Source: Nitrososphaerota archaeon (GTDB lineage Archaea > Thermoproteota > Nitrososphaeria > Nitrososphaerales > Nitrosopumilaceae). Taken from it: a stretch of DNA of 10,307 nt. Location: NCBI GenBank assembly GCA_016126025.1, contig JAEFDA010000115.1, forward strand, positions 1-10,307, read 5' to 3'. A program made the position numbers and the translations under genes. The notes below the pieces were generated by a model. It did not search any database. It was not told the DNA's origin and was given only the letters and a program-made list of their open reading frames with translations. This document shows positions 4,848 through 10,307 of the stretch, piece by piece. Each line of letters starts with the position of its first letter. Positions within the stretch are counted from its first letter, which is position 1.

Positions 4848-6740
4848 GTGGCCAAAGTAATCGGTATTGATCTGGGAACCAGTAACTCGGCGGCGGCCGT
4901 GATGATGGGCGGCAAGCCAACGATAATACCGGCCGCGGAAGGCGCCTCGGTGGGCGGAAAGGCATTTCCGTCGGTGGTGGCATTCTCCAAGGACGGCCAG
5001 CTGCTAGTGGGGGAGCCCGCCCGGAGGCAGGCGGTGACCAACCCCGACAACACGGTAGTGGCCGCCAAGCGGAAGATGGGCACCGAGCACACCTTCAATG
5101 TGCAGGGGAAAGGCTACAAGCCGCAGCAGATATCCTCCTTCATACTGCAGAAGATAAAAAAAGACGCAGAGGCATTCACCGGCGACACCGTACAAAAGGC
5201 GGTAATTACGGTTCCTGCCTATTTTGACGACAACCAGCGCCAAGCAACAAAGGATGCCGGCACGATAGCTGGCCTGGACGTGGTCAGAATAATAAACGAG
5301 CCCACTGCCGCGTCGTTGGCGTTCGGCCTAGACAAGACCGGCGAGGATCTAAAGATACTGGTGTTCGACTTTGGCGGAGGCACGCTGGATGTCACGGTAA
5401 TGGAGATGGGCGGCGGCGTGTTCGAGGTGATGAGCACCTCAGGCGATACCCACCTGGGTGGGACCGACATGGACCGGGCATTGGTGGATCATGTGCTGGA
5501 CGAGTTCCGCAAGAAGGAGGGCATCGATCTCTCCAGAGACAACACGGCGATGACCCGCATACGGGAGGCCGCCGAGAGGGCCAAGATCGAGCTCTCCACG
5601 GTAATGGAGACAGACATCAACCTGCCGTTCATCGCACAGGACCAGGCCGGTCCCAAAAATTTGGAGTTGCGGCTTACCCGGGCCAAGCTGGAGGACCTGA
5701 TCCGGCCCATAGTGGAGAGGTGCCGCCCCTCCCTCGACAAGGCCATGGAGGATGCGAAGATAACGCCCTCGGACATAAACCGCATAGTGCTGGTTGGCGG
5801 CCCCACCCGCATACCCCTGGTCAAGAAGTTTGTGGCGCAGGTTGCAGGCAAGGATCCGGAGGCCGGCGTCGATCCCATGGAGGCGGTGGCCATGGGGGCA
5901 GCCATACAGGCAGGGATAATAGCCGGCGACGTTCAGAGTGATATAGTACTGTTGGACGTCACGCCCCTGACTCTGGGCATAGAGACGCTGGGCGGCGTAC
6001 GGGAGCCCCTCATAGAGAGAAACACCACCATACCCACCTCAAAGGCCAAGATATTCACCACCGCCGCGGACAACCAGACCTCGGTCACCATACACGTGGT
6101 TCAGGGAGAGAGGCCCATGGCTGCCGACAACGTCTCGTTGGGAAGCTTCAACCTGACCGACCTGCCGCCGGCCCCCCGGGGAGTCCCGCAGATAGAGGTG
6201 AAGTTCGACATAGACGCCAACGGCATAATCAACGTGACAGCCAAGGACATGGGTACGCAAAAGAAGAGCAACATCACCATCGAATCCAGCTCCAAGATGG
6301 ACAAGGGTGAGATAGAGAAGCTGCGGGAGGATGCCGAAAAGTACGCCGAGGAGGACAAGGCCAAGATGGAGAAGATTGAGCTGCGCAACGAGGCCGAGAG
6401 CATGATATACACTACCGAGAAGCTCATCACCCAGGACATGAAGGACAAAATAAGCCAGGATCAAGGAATAAAGATCACTGATGCCATACGGGAGACCAGG
6501 GAGGCGCTGAACAAGGAGCCCGGCGAGCTGAAAAATAAGCTGGATGCCCTCAAGACACTGGTCAACCAGGTCAGCACCGAGATATACCAGAAGGCCGCCC
6601 AGGAGAGCCAGAAGGCTGAACAGAACCAGAATACCGAACAGGGCCAGGCCACACAGCAAGACGATCAGGAGACCGGCGGGCGGGATCAGGACGCGGCTGA
6701 CCGGACAGACTCCAAGAGCGACAGCTCCCGGCCCAGCTAG
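4848..6740 (+). CDS. dnaK: Chaperone DnaK (Hsp70)
   Basis: DnaK is a cytoplasmic ATP-driven chaperone that binds exposed hydrophobic segments; DnaJ and GrpE control its cycle. The 630-aa product has all the landmarks: phosphate loop IDLGTSN (7-13), lysine 74 and threonine 201 at the ATPase centre, INEPTAASLAFG (149-160), VFDFGGGTLDVTVM (172-185), LVGGPTRIP (about 310), and the linker LLDVTPLTLGIET (about 368). A substrate-binding beta domain, helical lid and a polar Q/E/D/S tail (about 590-630) follow. The stretch after VGEPARRQAVTNP is short (AAKRKMGTEHTFNVQG), so it lacks the roughly 24-residue insert of proteobacterial DnaK and resembles the Gram-positive form. That fits the known bacterial origin of archaeal Hsp70. 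The GTG start directly abuts the grpE stop and yields MAKVIGIDLGT, the standard N-terminus. Confidence 0.98.
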   Translation: MAKVIGIDLGTSNSAAAVMMGGKPTIIPAAEGASVGGKAFPSVVAFSKDGQLLVGEPARRQAVTNPDNTVVAAKRKMGTEHTFNVQGKGYKPQQISSFILQKIKKDAEAFTGDTVQKAVITVPAYFDDNQRQATKDAGTIAGLDVVRIINEPTAASLAFGLDKTGEDLKILVFDFGGGTLDVTVMEMGGGVFEVMSTSGDTHLGGTDMDRALVDHVLDEFRKKEGIDLSRDNTAMTRIREAAERAKIELSTVMETDINLPFIAQDQAGPKNLELRLTRAKLEDLIRPIVERCRPSLDKAMEDAKITPSDINRIVLVGGPTRIPLVKKFVAQVAGKDPEAGVDPMEAVAMGAAIQAGIIAGDVQSDIVLLDVTPLTLGIETLGGVREPLIERNTTIPTSKAKIFTTAADNQTSVTIHVVQGERPMAADNVSLGSFNLTDLPPAPRGVPQIEVKFDIDANGIINVTAKDMGTQKKSNITIESSSKMDKGEIEKLREDAEKYAEEDKAKMEKIELRNEAESMIYTTEKLITQDMKDKISQDQGIKITDAIRETREALNKEPGELKNKLDALKTLVNQVSTEIYQKAAQESQKAEQNQNTEQGQATQQDDQETGGRDQDAADRTDSKSDSSRPS

Positions 6741-6742
6741 CC

Positions 6743-6750
6743 GGGGGTGA
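6743..6750 (+). promoter_or_regulatory. Strong ribosome-binding site ahead of dnaJ
   Basis: GGGGGTGA differs by one base from the ideal GGAGGTGA. It begins 3 nt after the dnaK stop and ends 10 nt before a GTG at 6761. That GTG is out of frame with dnaJ by one base, although it is exactly where the protein should begin. Confidence 0.6.
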
Positions 6751-6759
6751 GCCGCGACG

Positions 6760-7815
6760 GGTGCCAAGCGCGACTACTACGAGGTGCTGGGCGTCTCCAG
6801 GGATGCCGGCGCCGACGAGATAAAGTCCCAGTACAGGAAGCTTGCCCTCAAGTTCCACCCGGACAGGAACAAGTCAGATGAGGCTCCCGAGCATTTCAAG
6901 GAGATATCCGAGGCGTACGCAGTCCTGTCCGACCCCCAGAAGCGTCAGCTGTACGATCAGGGAGGCCACGCGGGCATCAGCGGCCAGTACTCGCAGGAGG
7001 ACATATTCGGCGGGATGGGCGGAATGGGAGGCGGCATCAACGACATCTTCCAAAACATATTCGGCGGGATGGGCGGAATGGGAGGCGGCATGCGGCGGGG
7101 CGCCGACATCATACAGGAGGTCACCGTATCCCTGGAGGACATACTACAAGACAAGGAGGTGAGCCTCAACGTCACCAGGGACATGGCATGCGAGTCATGC
7201 GGTGGCAGCGGCTGCTCGCCGGGGACGGCCAAGAGGACATGCGGCAAGTGCGGCGGGCGCGGCCAGACCCAGAAGACGCGCAGGATGGGGTTCGCATCGT
7301 TCGTGACGGCCGAGACGTGCAGGAACTGCCGGGGAACCGGTACCACAATACAAAAGCCCTGCCGCAACTGCCGGGGCGAGGGCATCCGGAGGGGCGTTGC
7401 AACCGCGGCATTCAGGCTGCCCAAGGGAGTGGACACCGGCAACTACCGCATAGAGGGCCAGGGCAACGCGGTACCCCACGGCATGAGCGGCGACCTCATC
7501 GTGTCCGTAAAGGTGAGGCCCCACCCCCAGTTCCGGCGCGACGGCGCCGACCTGTACCACGACAGGCACATCACTATGGTGGACGCGGCCTTGGGCGGAA
7601 AGTTTCAGGTGCCCACCTTGGAGGGAATCGAGACCATAAAGATAGACGCCGGTTGCCAGTCCAGCACCATAATAAAGATGGGCGGCAAGGGCCTGCCCAG
7701 AATGGGCTCGTGGGGGAGGGGCGATCTATACGCTAGGGTGGTGGTGGACATACCTAAAAAGCTGAACCGGCGCCAGAAGGAGCTTCTCCGGGAGTTTGAG
7801 GCAGAGTCAAACTGA
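6760..7815 (+). CDS. dnaJ: Chaperone DnaJ (Hsp40, type I); start codon missing in frame
   Basis: DnaJ brings substrates to DnaK and triggers ATP hydrolysis. From 6760 the frame reads x-AKRDYYEVLGVSRDAG, a complete J-domain with HPD at residues 33-35. A Gly/Met/Phe-rich region follows (about 70-112), then four zinc motifs CESCGGSG, CGKCGGRG, CRNCRGTG and CRNCRGEG (about 144-207), then the substrate-binding C-terminal domains. Total is about 351 aa. The odd point is the start: between the in-frame stop at 6748-6750 and the J-domain there is no ATG, GTG, TTG or CTG. The first in-frame GTG (6784) would remove helix I (DYYEV). A good ribosome-binding site (6743-6750) points to a GTG at 6761 that is one base out of frame; one extra G would give GTG GCC AAG, just like the dnaK start. 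A sequencing error, strain variant or unusual start (ACG at 6757) are the options. I set the start at the homologous position 6760. Confidence 0.93.
   Translation, partial: GAKRDYYEVLGVSRDAGADEIKSQYRKLALKFHPDRNKSDEAPEHFKEISEAYAVLSDPQKRQLYDQGGHAGISGQYSQEDIFGGMGGMGGGINDIFQNIFGGMGGMGGGMRRGADIIQEVTVSLEDILQDKEVSLNVTRDMACESCGGSGCSPGTAKRTCGKCGGRGQTQKTRRMGFASFVTAETCRNCRGTGTTIQKPCRNCRGEGIRRGVATAAFRLPKGVDTGNYRIEGQGNAVPHGMSGDLIVSVKVRPHPQFRRDGADLYHDRHITMVDAALGGKFQVPTLEGIETIKIDAGCQSSTIIKMGGKGLPRMGSWGRGDLYARVVVDIPKKLNRRQKELLREFEAESN
7001..7091 (+). repeat. Perfect 37-bp direct repeat inside dnaJ
   Basis: 7001-7037 and 7055-7091 are identical over 37 bp, with a period of 54 nt (18 codons). They encode the IFGGMGGMGGG segment of the Gly/Met-rich linker twice, with INDIFQN in the spacer. 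Identity at every third position suggests a recent in-frame duplication. Confidence 0.95.
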
Positions 7816-7936
7816 CCGGCACGGCAGTGCAATGATGCGTGGCTACCTTGGCCGTCACATGACGGATACCCCCAAGCACAGGAGCCAAACATGTGGTAGA
7901 ACCGGTGGAATCATGACGCAGCATAATATGGCAAAG

Positions 7937-7945
7937 AGTATTATT
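7937..7945 (+). promoter_or_regulatory. TATA-like box for tRNA-Leu
   Basis: AGTATTATT is centred about 27 nt upstream of the tRNA 5' end, close to the spacing at the other two tRNA genes in the window. The 152 nt between dnaJ and this tRNA hold no other clear feature. Confidence 0.45.
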
Positions 7946-7967
7946 TCGGCCCGGCGGCGGCACCGGT

Positions 7968-8052
7968 GCGGGAGTCGCCCAGCCCGGCCAAAGGCGTAAG
8001 GTTCAGGTCCTTATCTCTCAGGAGTTCGTGGGTTCAAATCCCATCTCCCGCA
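7968..8052 (+). tRNA. tRNA-Leu (anticodon CAG)
   Basis: An 85-nt class II tRNA with a long variable arm. The acceptor GCGGGAG pairs with CTCCCGC (8045-8051). The anticodon stem TAAGG/CCTTA holds the loop TTCAGGT with anticodon CAG at 8004-8006. The variable arm is TCTCTCAGGAGTTC. The T stem GTGGG/CCCAT encloses TTCAAAT. Discriminator A is followed by CCA at 8053-8055, so the 3' end appears to be encoded. No intron is seen. Confidence 0.96.
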
Positions 8053-8055
8053 CCA

Positions 8056-8431
8056 TTCAGATCTGTGGGGCAGACATGCCCGAAGACTCCCCACCGCCTG
8101 TACCGCCACACCCAAACGGCAAGAGCCGATCCTCTGGCGCCGCCTTACGGACGGCCGGAAAATTGTCACATATGATGCACGGAACCGACCGATGGTGGGT
8201 GGGGCGCCTTTACAATCAGACTCTTTCAGATCAGGCGCGCCAGCCATGAGCGCCGCCGGGTATGCAGCAGGCCCCGCGCCGCACAATCCTGCTCCACCCC
8301 TGCATAACTGCCACGATGTTTAGATTCGGCGCCATGCCGCCGCTCTGGCCACCACCCGGCCCTGCGGCCCCAAGACGCCTATTCTAGGTTCTCAACGTTA
8401 ATAACTTCGAGCGCAATAATTTATCGCGATA
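8056..8431. other. 376-nt stretch without a recognisable gene
   Basis: Open frames here are short or run into the tRNA-Leu gene, and their translations are Arg/Pro/Ala-rich with no motif or promoter match. I see no tRNA, convincing hairpin or T-run. The last 35 nt are AT-rich and probably form the promoter of the next gene. Confidence 0.5.
8398..8405 (+). promoter_or_regulatory. Possible TATA box for the YkgJ-like gene
   Basis: TTAATAAC is centred 30.5 nt upstream of the TTG at 8432, giving a leader of a few bases. A second AT-rich element, AATAATTTAT at 8415-8424, is too close to the TTG for a standard position. Confidence 0.35.
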
Positions 8432-9121
8432 TTGTCGGAGCTGGAGCGGTCACTTACCCTGCTGGAGAGAGACTGGGAGATCGATCCACTGCTTAAGGAC
8501 TTTGTTCTGGGCAGGGTGACCGACGCGACCGACAGCAGGCACGTATCGGGCGGTGTGACGTTCCACATACCGCACCTGCCATCCCACGGCAAATACGTAC
8601 TGTGGAAATGCTACTGGCCCGACTGCCACAACTGCTGCCTAAATCAGGGCAGACTCCCTCTGACGTCCGATGATCTGATCACCATCGGGACGGGCCTAAA
8701 ATATCGCAGGACCTCCGAGTTTGTAAGAAAAGAGACGCTGGTTGCGACATGGCAGGAGCCTAGTGGAGGCGCCACCATCACCGGAATAAACCTAAAGCGA
8801 AAAGACGACGAGACCGAGGGGGAGGACGGAACCCGCATACCCTGCCGCTTTCTGGACGGATCCGGATCCTGTTCCCTGCATCCGGCCCGCCCCGGCGTCT
8901 GCTACCTGTACCCGTTTACCACGTGGCTGGAGAACGAGGGGGGGAGGGCCCGGGTCCATGCCACATTCCAGTTCACCGGAGACTGTCCGGGATTTTATCT
9001 TGGGGACGGCATATCGGAGATGAGTCATACACTGGCCGAATACTCCAGCATAATATACGACTACAACATGAAATATACCAGAACCGTCCGGGAGGGGCTC
9101 GGAGCCGCTGCGCTCGGCTGA
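8432..9121 (+). CDS. YkgJ/UPF0153-like cysteine-cluster (Zn/Fe-chelating) protein
   Basis: The 229-aa product carries the hallmark pattern of the YkgJ-type zinc- or iron-chelating family: C60-x4-C65-x2-C68-C69 (KCYWPDCHNCCL), then IPCRFLDGSGSCSLHPARPG with C138, C147 and HPARP, then C157 in VCYLYP, and C185 in GDCPG. Eight conserved-looking cysteines would suit one or two metal sites. The N-terminal 45 residues are helical and charged, and the C-terminal 35 look helical. There is no signal peptide or membrane segment, so it is probably cytoplasmic. The biochemical role of this family is not settled. The only usable start is the TTG at 8432. It stands alone, with tRNA-Leu upstream and a T-run (9129-9133) just after the stop. 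Confidence 0.85.
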   Translation: MSELERSLTLLERDWEIDPLLKDFVLGRVTDATDSRHVSGGVTFHIPHLPSHGKYVLWKCYWPDCHNCCLNQGRLPLTSDDLITIGTGLKYRRTSEFVRKETLVATWQEPSGGATITGINLKRKDDETEGEDGTRIPCRFLDGSGSCSLHPARPGVCYLYPFTTWLENEGGRARVHATFQFTGDCPGFYLGDGISEMSHTLAEYSSIIYDYNMKYTRTVREGLGAAALG

Positions 9122-9128
9122 TTGTGTG

Positions 9129-9133
9129 TTTTT
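9129..9133 (+). terminator. T-run after the YkgJ-like gene
   Basis: Five T residues 8-12 nt after the TGA, within GTGTGTTTTTGGG. Archaeal termination often needs only a T-tract. It is short, so confidence is low. Confidence 0.35.
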
Positions 9134-9272
9134 GGGCAGATTAACGGCGGCGTCCACTCTCGCGAACCTACGGAAGAATTCCGGGCATTCCAATTGATTT
9201 GGAGCGTGGGGGCGCTGTACGCCCTGCAAAAAACTTGTGAGAATTTTTAACCATTCCCGAACCTCGACACAC

Positions 9273-9304
9273 AAAAATTATTTTTTATTCAAACGGAATA
9301 AAAA
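9273..9304. repeat. Two overlapping AT-rich inverted repeats
   Basis: AAAAAT-T-ATTTTT spans 9273-9285. TTTTTATTC (9282-9290), loop AAACG and GAATAAAAA (9296-9304) form a perfect 9-bp stem. They share T residues at 9282-9285, so in RNA they would exclude each other. T-runs in both directions fit a bidirectional terminator. TATA-like sequence also makes a promoter possible. Confidence 0.7.
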
Positions 9305-9526
9305 GAGACGGGTAGGCGGCATTCGGAATTACCTACAACCGGTCCTAATTGAACCATTTAGGCGAGGATCTGCAAAATAATGATTAAGCATAATCTCTGT
9401 CGCAGGGAGCCTCGGCGCAGATGAAAATTTAGCGTGGTTTGCATGCTGCCGTTGGCATTTTTAGGGCTACTGCGGTCCTGATGCCGGTGGGTGGGCGCGG
9501 GCGGCCATCAACGCCGGACCCGGTGC

Positions 9527-9535
9527 ACATATATC
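9527..9535 (+). promoter_or_regulatory. TATA box for the 39-aa zinc protein
   Basis: ACATATATC is centred about 27 nt upstream of the ATG at 9558 but only about 15 nt before the ATG at 9546. It therefore favours 9558 as a leaderless start. Confidence 0.55.
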
Positions 9536-9557
9536 TGTCCGGCATATGTCCCACGGC

Positions 9558-9677
9558 ATGGAGGATCACGAGTGTCCCATATGCGGCCACACGATGGACA
9601 GGATGCAGGCGTGTCATCTACACTGCAGCAACTGCGGGGCAGTACTGGATTGCACCGACAAGGGCACATTCTGGTAA
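9558..9677 (+). CDS. Zinc-ribbon microprotein (39 aa)
   Basis: The product starts MEDHECPICGHTMDRMQACH and continues LHCSNCGAVLDCTDKGTFW before a TAA at 9675-9677. Two knuckles, CPICGH and CSNCG, are separated by a CHLHC segment, and a sixth cysteine follows in LDC. This is a clear metal-binding pattern with almost nothing else in the protein. The frame is open to an ATG at 9546 (43 aa, adding MSHG), but the TATA box at 9527-9535 fits 9558. Very small zinc proteins of this kind are common in archaea; roles in transcription or protein contacts are usual guesses, and no specific role can be given here. The conserved-looking Cys/His spacing and promoter position support a real gene despite the size. 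Confidence 0.75.
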   Translation: MEDHECPICGHTMDRMQACHLHCSNCGAVLDCTDKGTFW

Positions 9678-9747
9678 AAACTACCACACCTAGCGAGTCT
9701 CACACCGGCTGCCCGTATCCCGAATTTCACAGGTATGGAATGGCTGG

Positions 9748-9921
9748 CTACAGGCCCGGCCTGTCAGGAATATAGTCGGCGGCCATGTTGAGCGCCGCCT
9801 CCTTCATGATCTCCAAGTACCGCTCATACCCTGCCTTGAACCCGCAGTGGTGGCATATGACCTCAGTGACATCCTCGTCGAGGACCGCCACTCCGTCGCA
9901 CTCGGGACATTTGGCATCCAC
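9748..9921 (-). CDS. Zinc-ribbon microprotein (57 aa)
   Basis: On the minus strand, from GTG 9921 to TAG 9748, the frame encodes 57 aa. It begins MDAKCPECDGVAVLDEDVTE and continues VICHHCGFKAGYERYLEIMK, ending AADYIPDRPGL. CPEC (5-8) and CHHC (23-26) form a classic two-knuckle zinc ribbon of the kind seen in TFIIB-type and other small archaeal proteins. A C-terminal amphipathic helix (about 32-50) follows. GTG is the only start: an in-frame stop lies 27 nt upstream with no other start codon between. The TATA-like element ATTAAATA (minus strand, 9950-9943) is centred 25.5 nt upstream, as for a leaderless message. It is divergent from tRNA-Gly and appears to share that element. Exact role unknown; nucleic-acid or protein binding is plausible. 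Confidence 0.82.
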   Translation of the reverse strand: MDAKCPECDGVAVLDEDVTEVICHHCGFKAGYERYLEIMKEAALNMAADYIPDRPGL

Positions 9922-9942
9922 GAGTGCCGTACGCGCTGAACC

Positions 9943-9950
9943 TATTTAAT
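9943..9950. promoter_or_regulatory. Shared TATA element for the 57-aa zinc protein and tRNA-Gly
   Basis: The plus strand reads TATTTAAT and the minus strand ATTAAATA, centre 9946.5. It is 25.5 nt from the minus-strand GTG (9921) and 28.5 nt from the tRNA-Gly 5' end (9975), the spacings seen for protein and tRNA genes elsewhere in the window. No other TATA-like sequence lies in the gap, so one element may serve both directions. Confidence 0.55.
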
Positions 9951-9974
9951 TGCGTTCATTTGCCGAATACGCGA

Positions 9975-10048
9975 GCGGTGTTGGTCTAGCTCGGTATGAC
10001 ACCAGCTTCCCAAGCTGGGTATCGCGGGTTCAAATCCCGTGCACCGCA
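9975..10048 (+). tRNA. tRNA-Gly (anticodon CCC)
   Basis: A 74-nt cloverleaf. The acceptor GCGGTGT pairs with GCACCGC (10041-10047), with one G-U pair. The D arm starts TGGTCTAGCTCGGTATGA. The anticodon stem CCAGC/GCTGG encloses TTCCCAA with anticodon CCC at 10009-10011. The T stem CGGG/CCCG region encloses TTCAAAT. Discriminator A. The next bases are CCT, so CCA is not fully encoded. No intron. Confidence 0.96.
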
Positions 10049-10092
10049 CCTGGTTCTCTTGCAAACCGTGTTGATAGCATGATTCGCAAGCA

Positions 10093-10307
10093 TTACACGT
10101 CATGGTACAGCACGACCGTCCCTGACGGACGGACGCCACCGGTCGGTGCTTGACGCTTCTGCGGGGTGCTTGCGCTAGAACCCTCCACGTCCAGGCGCCC
10201 CTTAACATGGGCGCGTCCAGGAATCATCCCCGGACACAGCGGTACCAATATGCTGCCGCGCCTGCACGGCCTCCCGAGCTTGCGCGCGCCGCCGTCCTCT
10301 ATGTTCT
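10093..10307 (-). CDS. Possible C-terminal end of an unknown protein (partial, uncertain)
   Basis: A minus-strand frame is open from the window edge to a TAA at 10095-10093 (about 71 codons). It includes the strings NIEDGGARKLGRPCRRGSIL, VPLCPGMIPGRAHVKGRLDV and a final GTVVLYHDV. Early codons (ATA, AGG, CTC, GGC) resemble local genes, but the last third is low in recognisable structure. I know no matching family. Chance openness in GC-rich DNA is a real alternative. The 10051-10307 stretch otherwise shows only short stem-loops, at 10116-10132 (CCGTCC/GGACGG) and 10195-10214 (GCGCCC/GGGCGC). Confidence 0.25.
   Translation of the reverse strand, partial: NIEDGGARKLGRPCRRGSILVPLCPGMIPGRAHVKGRLDVEGSSASTPQKRQAPTGGVRPSGTVVLYHDV

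Larger units (their letters stand above)
9122..9545. other. 424-nt noncoding, partly AT-rich region with stem-loops
   Basis: No frame here looks coding. It holds the T-run at 9129-9133, a GC hairpin at 9210-9224 (GGGCG, loop CTGTA, CGCCC) followed by an A-run, the nested AT-rich inverted repeats at 9273-9304, and the promoter of the small zinc protein at 9527-9535. An unannotated small RNA is possible but I cannot match it to a family. Confidence 0.5.

Noticed and set aside
6039..6767. 242-codon minus-strand frame
   Set aside because: Antisense to the dnaK 3' half; Leu/Val-rich shadow of Glu/Lys-rich coding sequence.
8011..8286. 91-codon minus-strand frame ending GRWDLNPRTPER
   Set aside because: The end is the reverse complement of tRNA-Leu, a common false gene around tRNAs.
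9360..9490. C/D-box small RNA
   Set aside because: ATGATTA and CTGA-like strings occur, but no C, D', C', D box set has proper spacing.
9942..10208. 88-codon minus-strand frame containing CTGFEPAIPSL
   Set aside because: That string is the reverse complement of the tRNA-Gly T-arm region, so the frame is an artefact.

Overview
The window looks like a chromosomal piece of a GC-rich ammonia-oxidising-type archaeon (Thaumarchaeota/Nitrososphaerota). A Cenarchaeum symbiosum-like genome is my best guess. This rests on a bacterial-type grpE-dnaK-dnaJ operon next to archaeal tRNA genes, TATA boxes 25-28 nt upstream of start codons (leaderless transcripts), heavy use of AUA and AGG codons in a GC-rich background, and tiny zinc-binding proteins of a kind common in archaea. 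The species name is inference; no search was run.

Layout. 1-75 is the end of a protein with an acidic, tyrosine-rich tandem-repeat tail. 76-980 is an atypical, gene-poor block with two very small divergent genes (482-694 minus, 745-924 plus) that appear to share one exactly centred palindromic TATA box. 1183-2863 is a two-gene ABC-2 exporter operon (ATPase, then permease, overlapping by 26 bp). 2911-2983 is tRNA-Gln(TTG) on the minus strand. 3077-4168 encodes a Rossmann protein resembling nucleotide-sugar dehydrogenases but without the catalytic cysteine motif. 4230-7815 is the Hsp70 operon grpE-dnaK-dnaJ. 7968-8052 is tRNA-Leu(CAG). 8432-9121 encodes a YkgJ-like cysteine-cluster protein. 9122-9545 is AT-rich noncoding DNA with nested inverted repeats. 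Two tiny zinc-ribbon genes follow (9558-9677 plus, 9748-9921 minus), then tRNA-Gly(CCC) at 9975-10048 and an unassigned end.

How the genes work together. DnaK binds unfolded proteins, DnaJ delivers substrate and stimulates ATP hydrolysis, and GrpE exchanges nucleotide; the gene order and the tight grpE/dnaK junction fit co-expression. The ABC pair would form one membrane exporter. The rest are probably separate housekeeping units read from their own promoters.

Most notable: two apparently shared TATA elements serving divergent genes; dnaJ has a full J-domain but no usable in-frame start codon, although a good ribosome-binding site and a GTG sit where one would be expected but in another frame; and two zinc-ribbon microproteins of 39 and 57 residues. 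I did not find a clear new multi-gene system such as defence, CRISPR or a mobile element.
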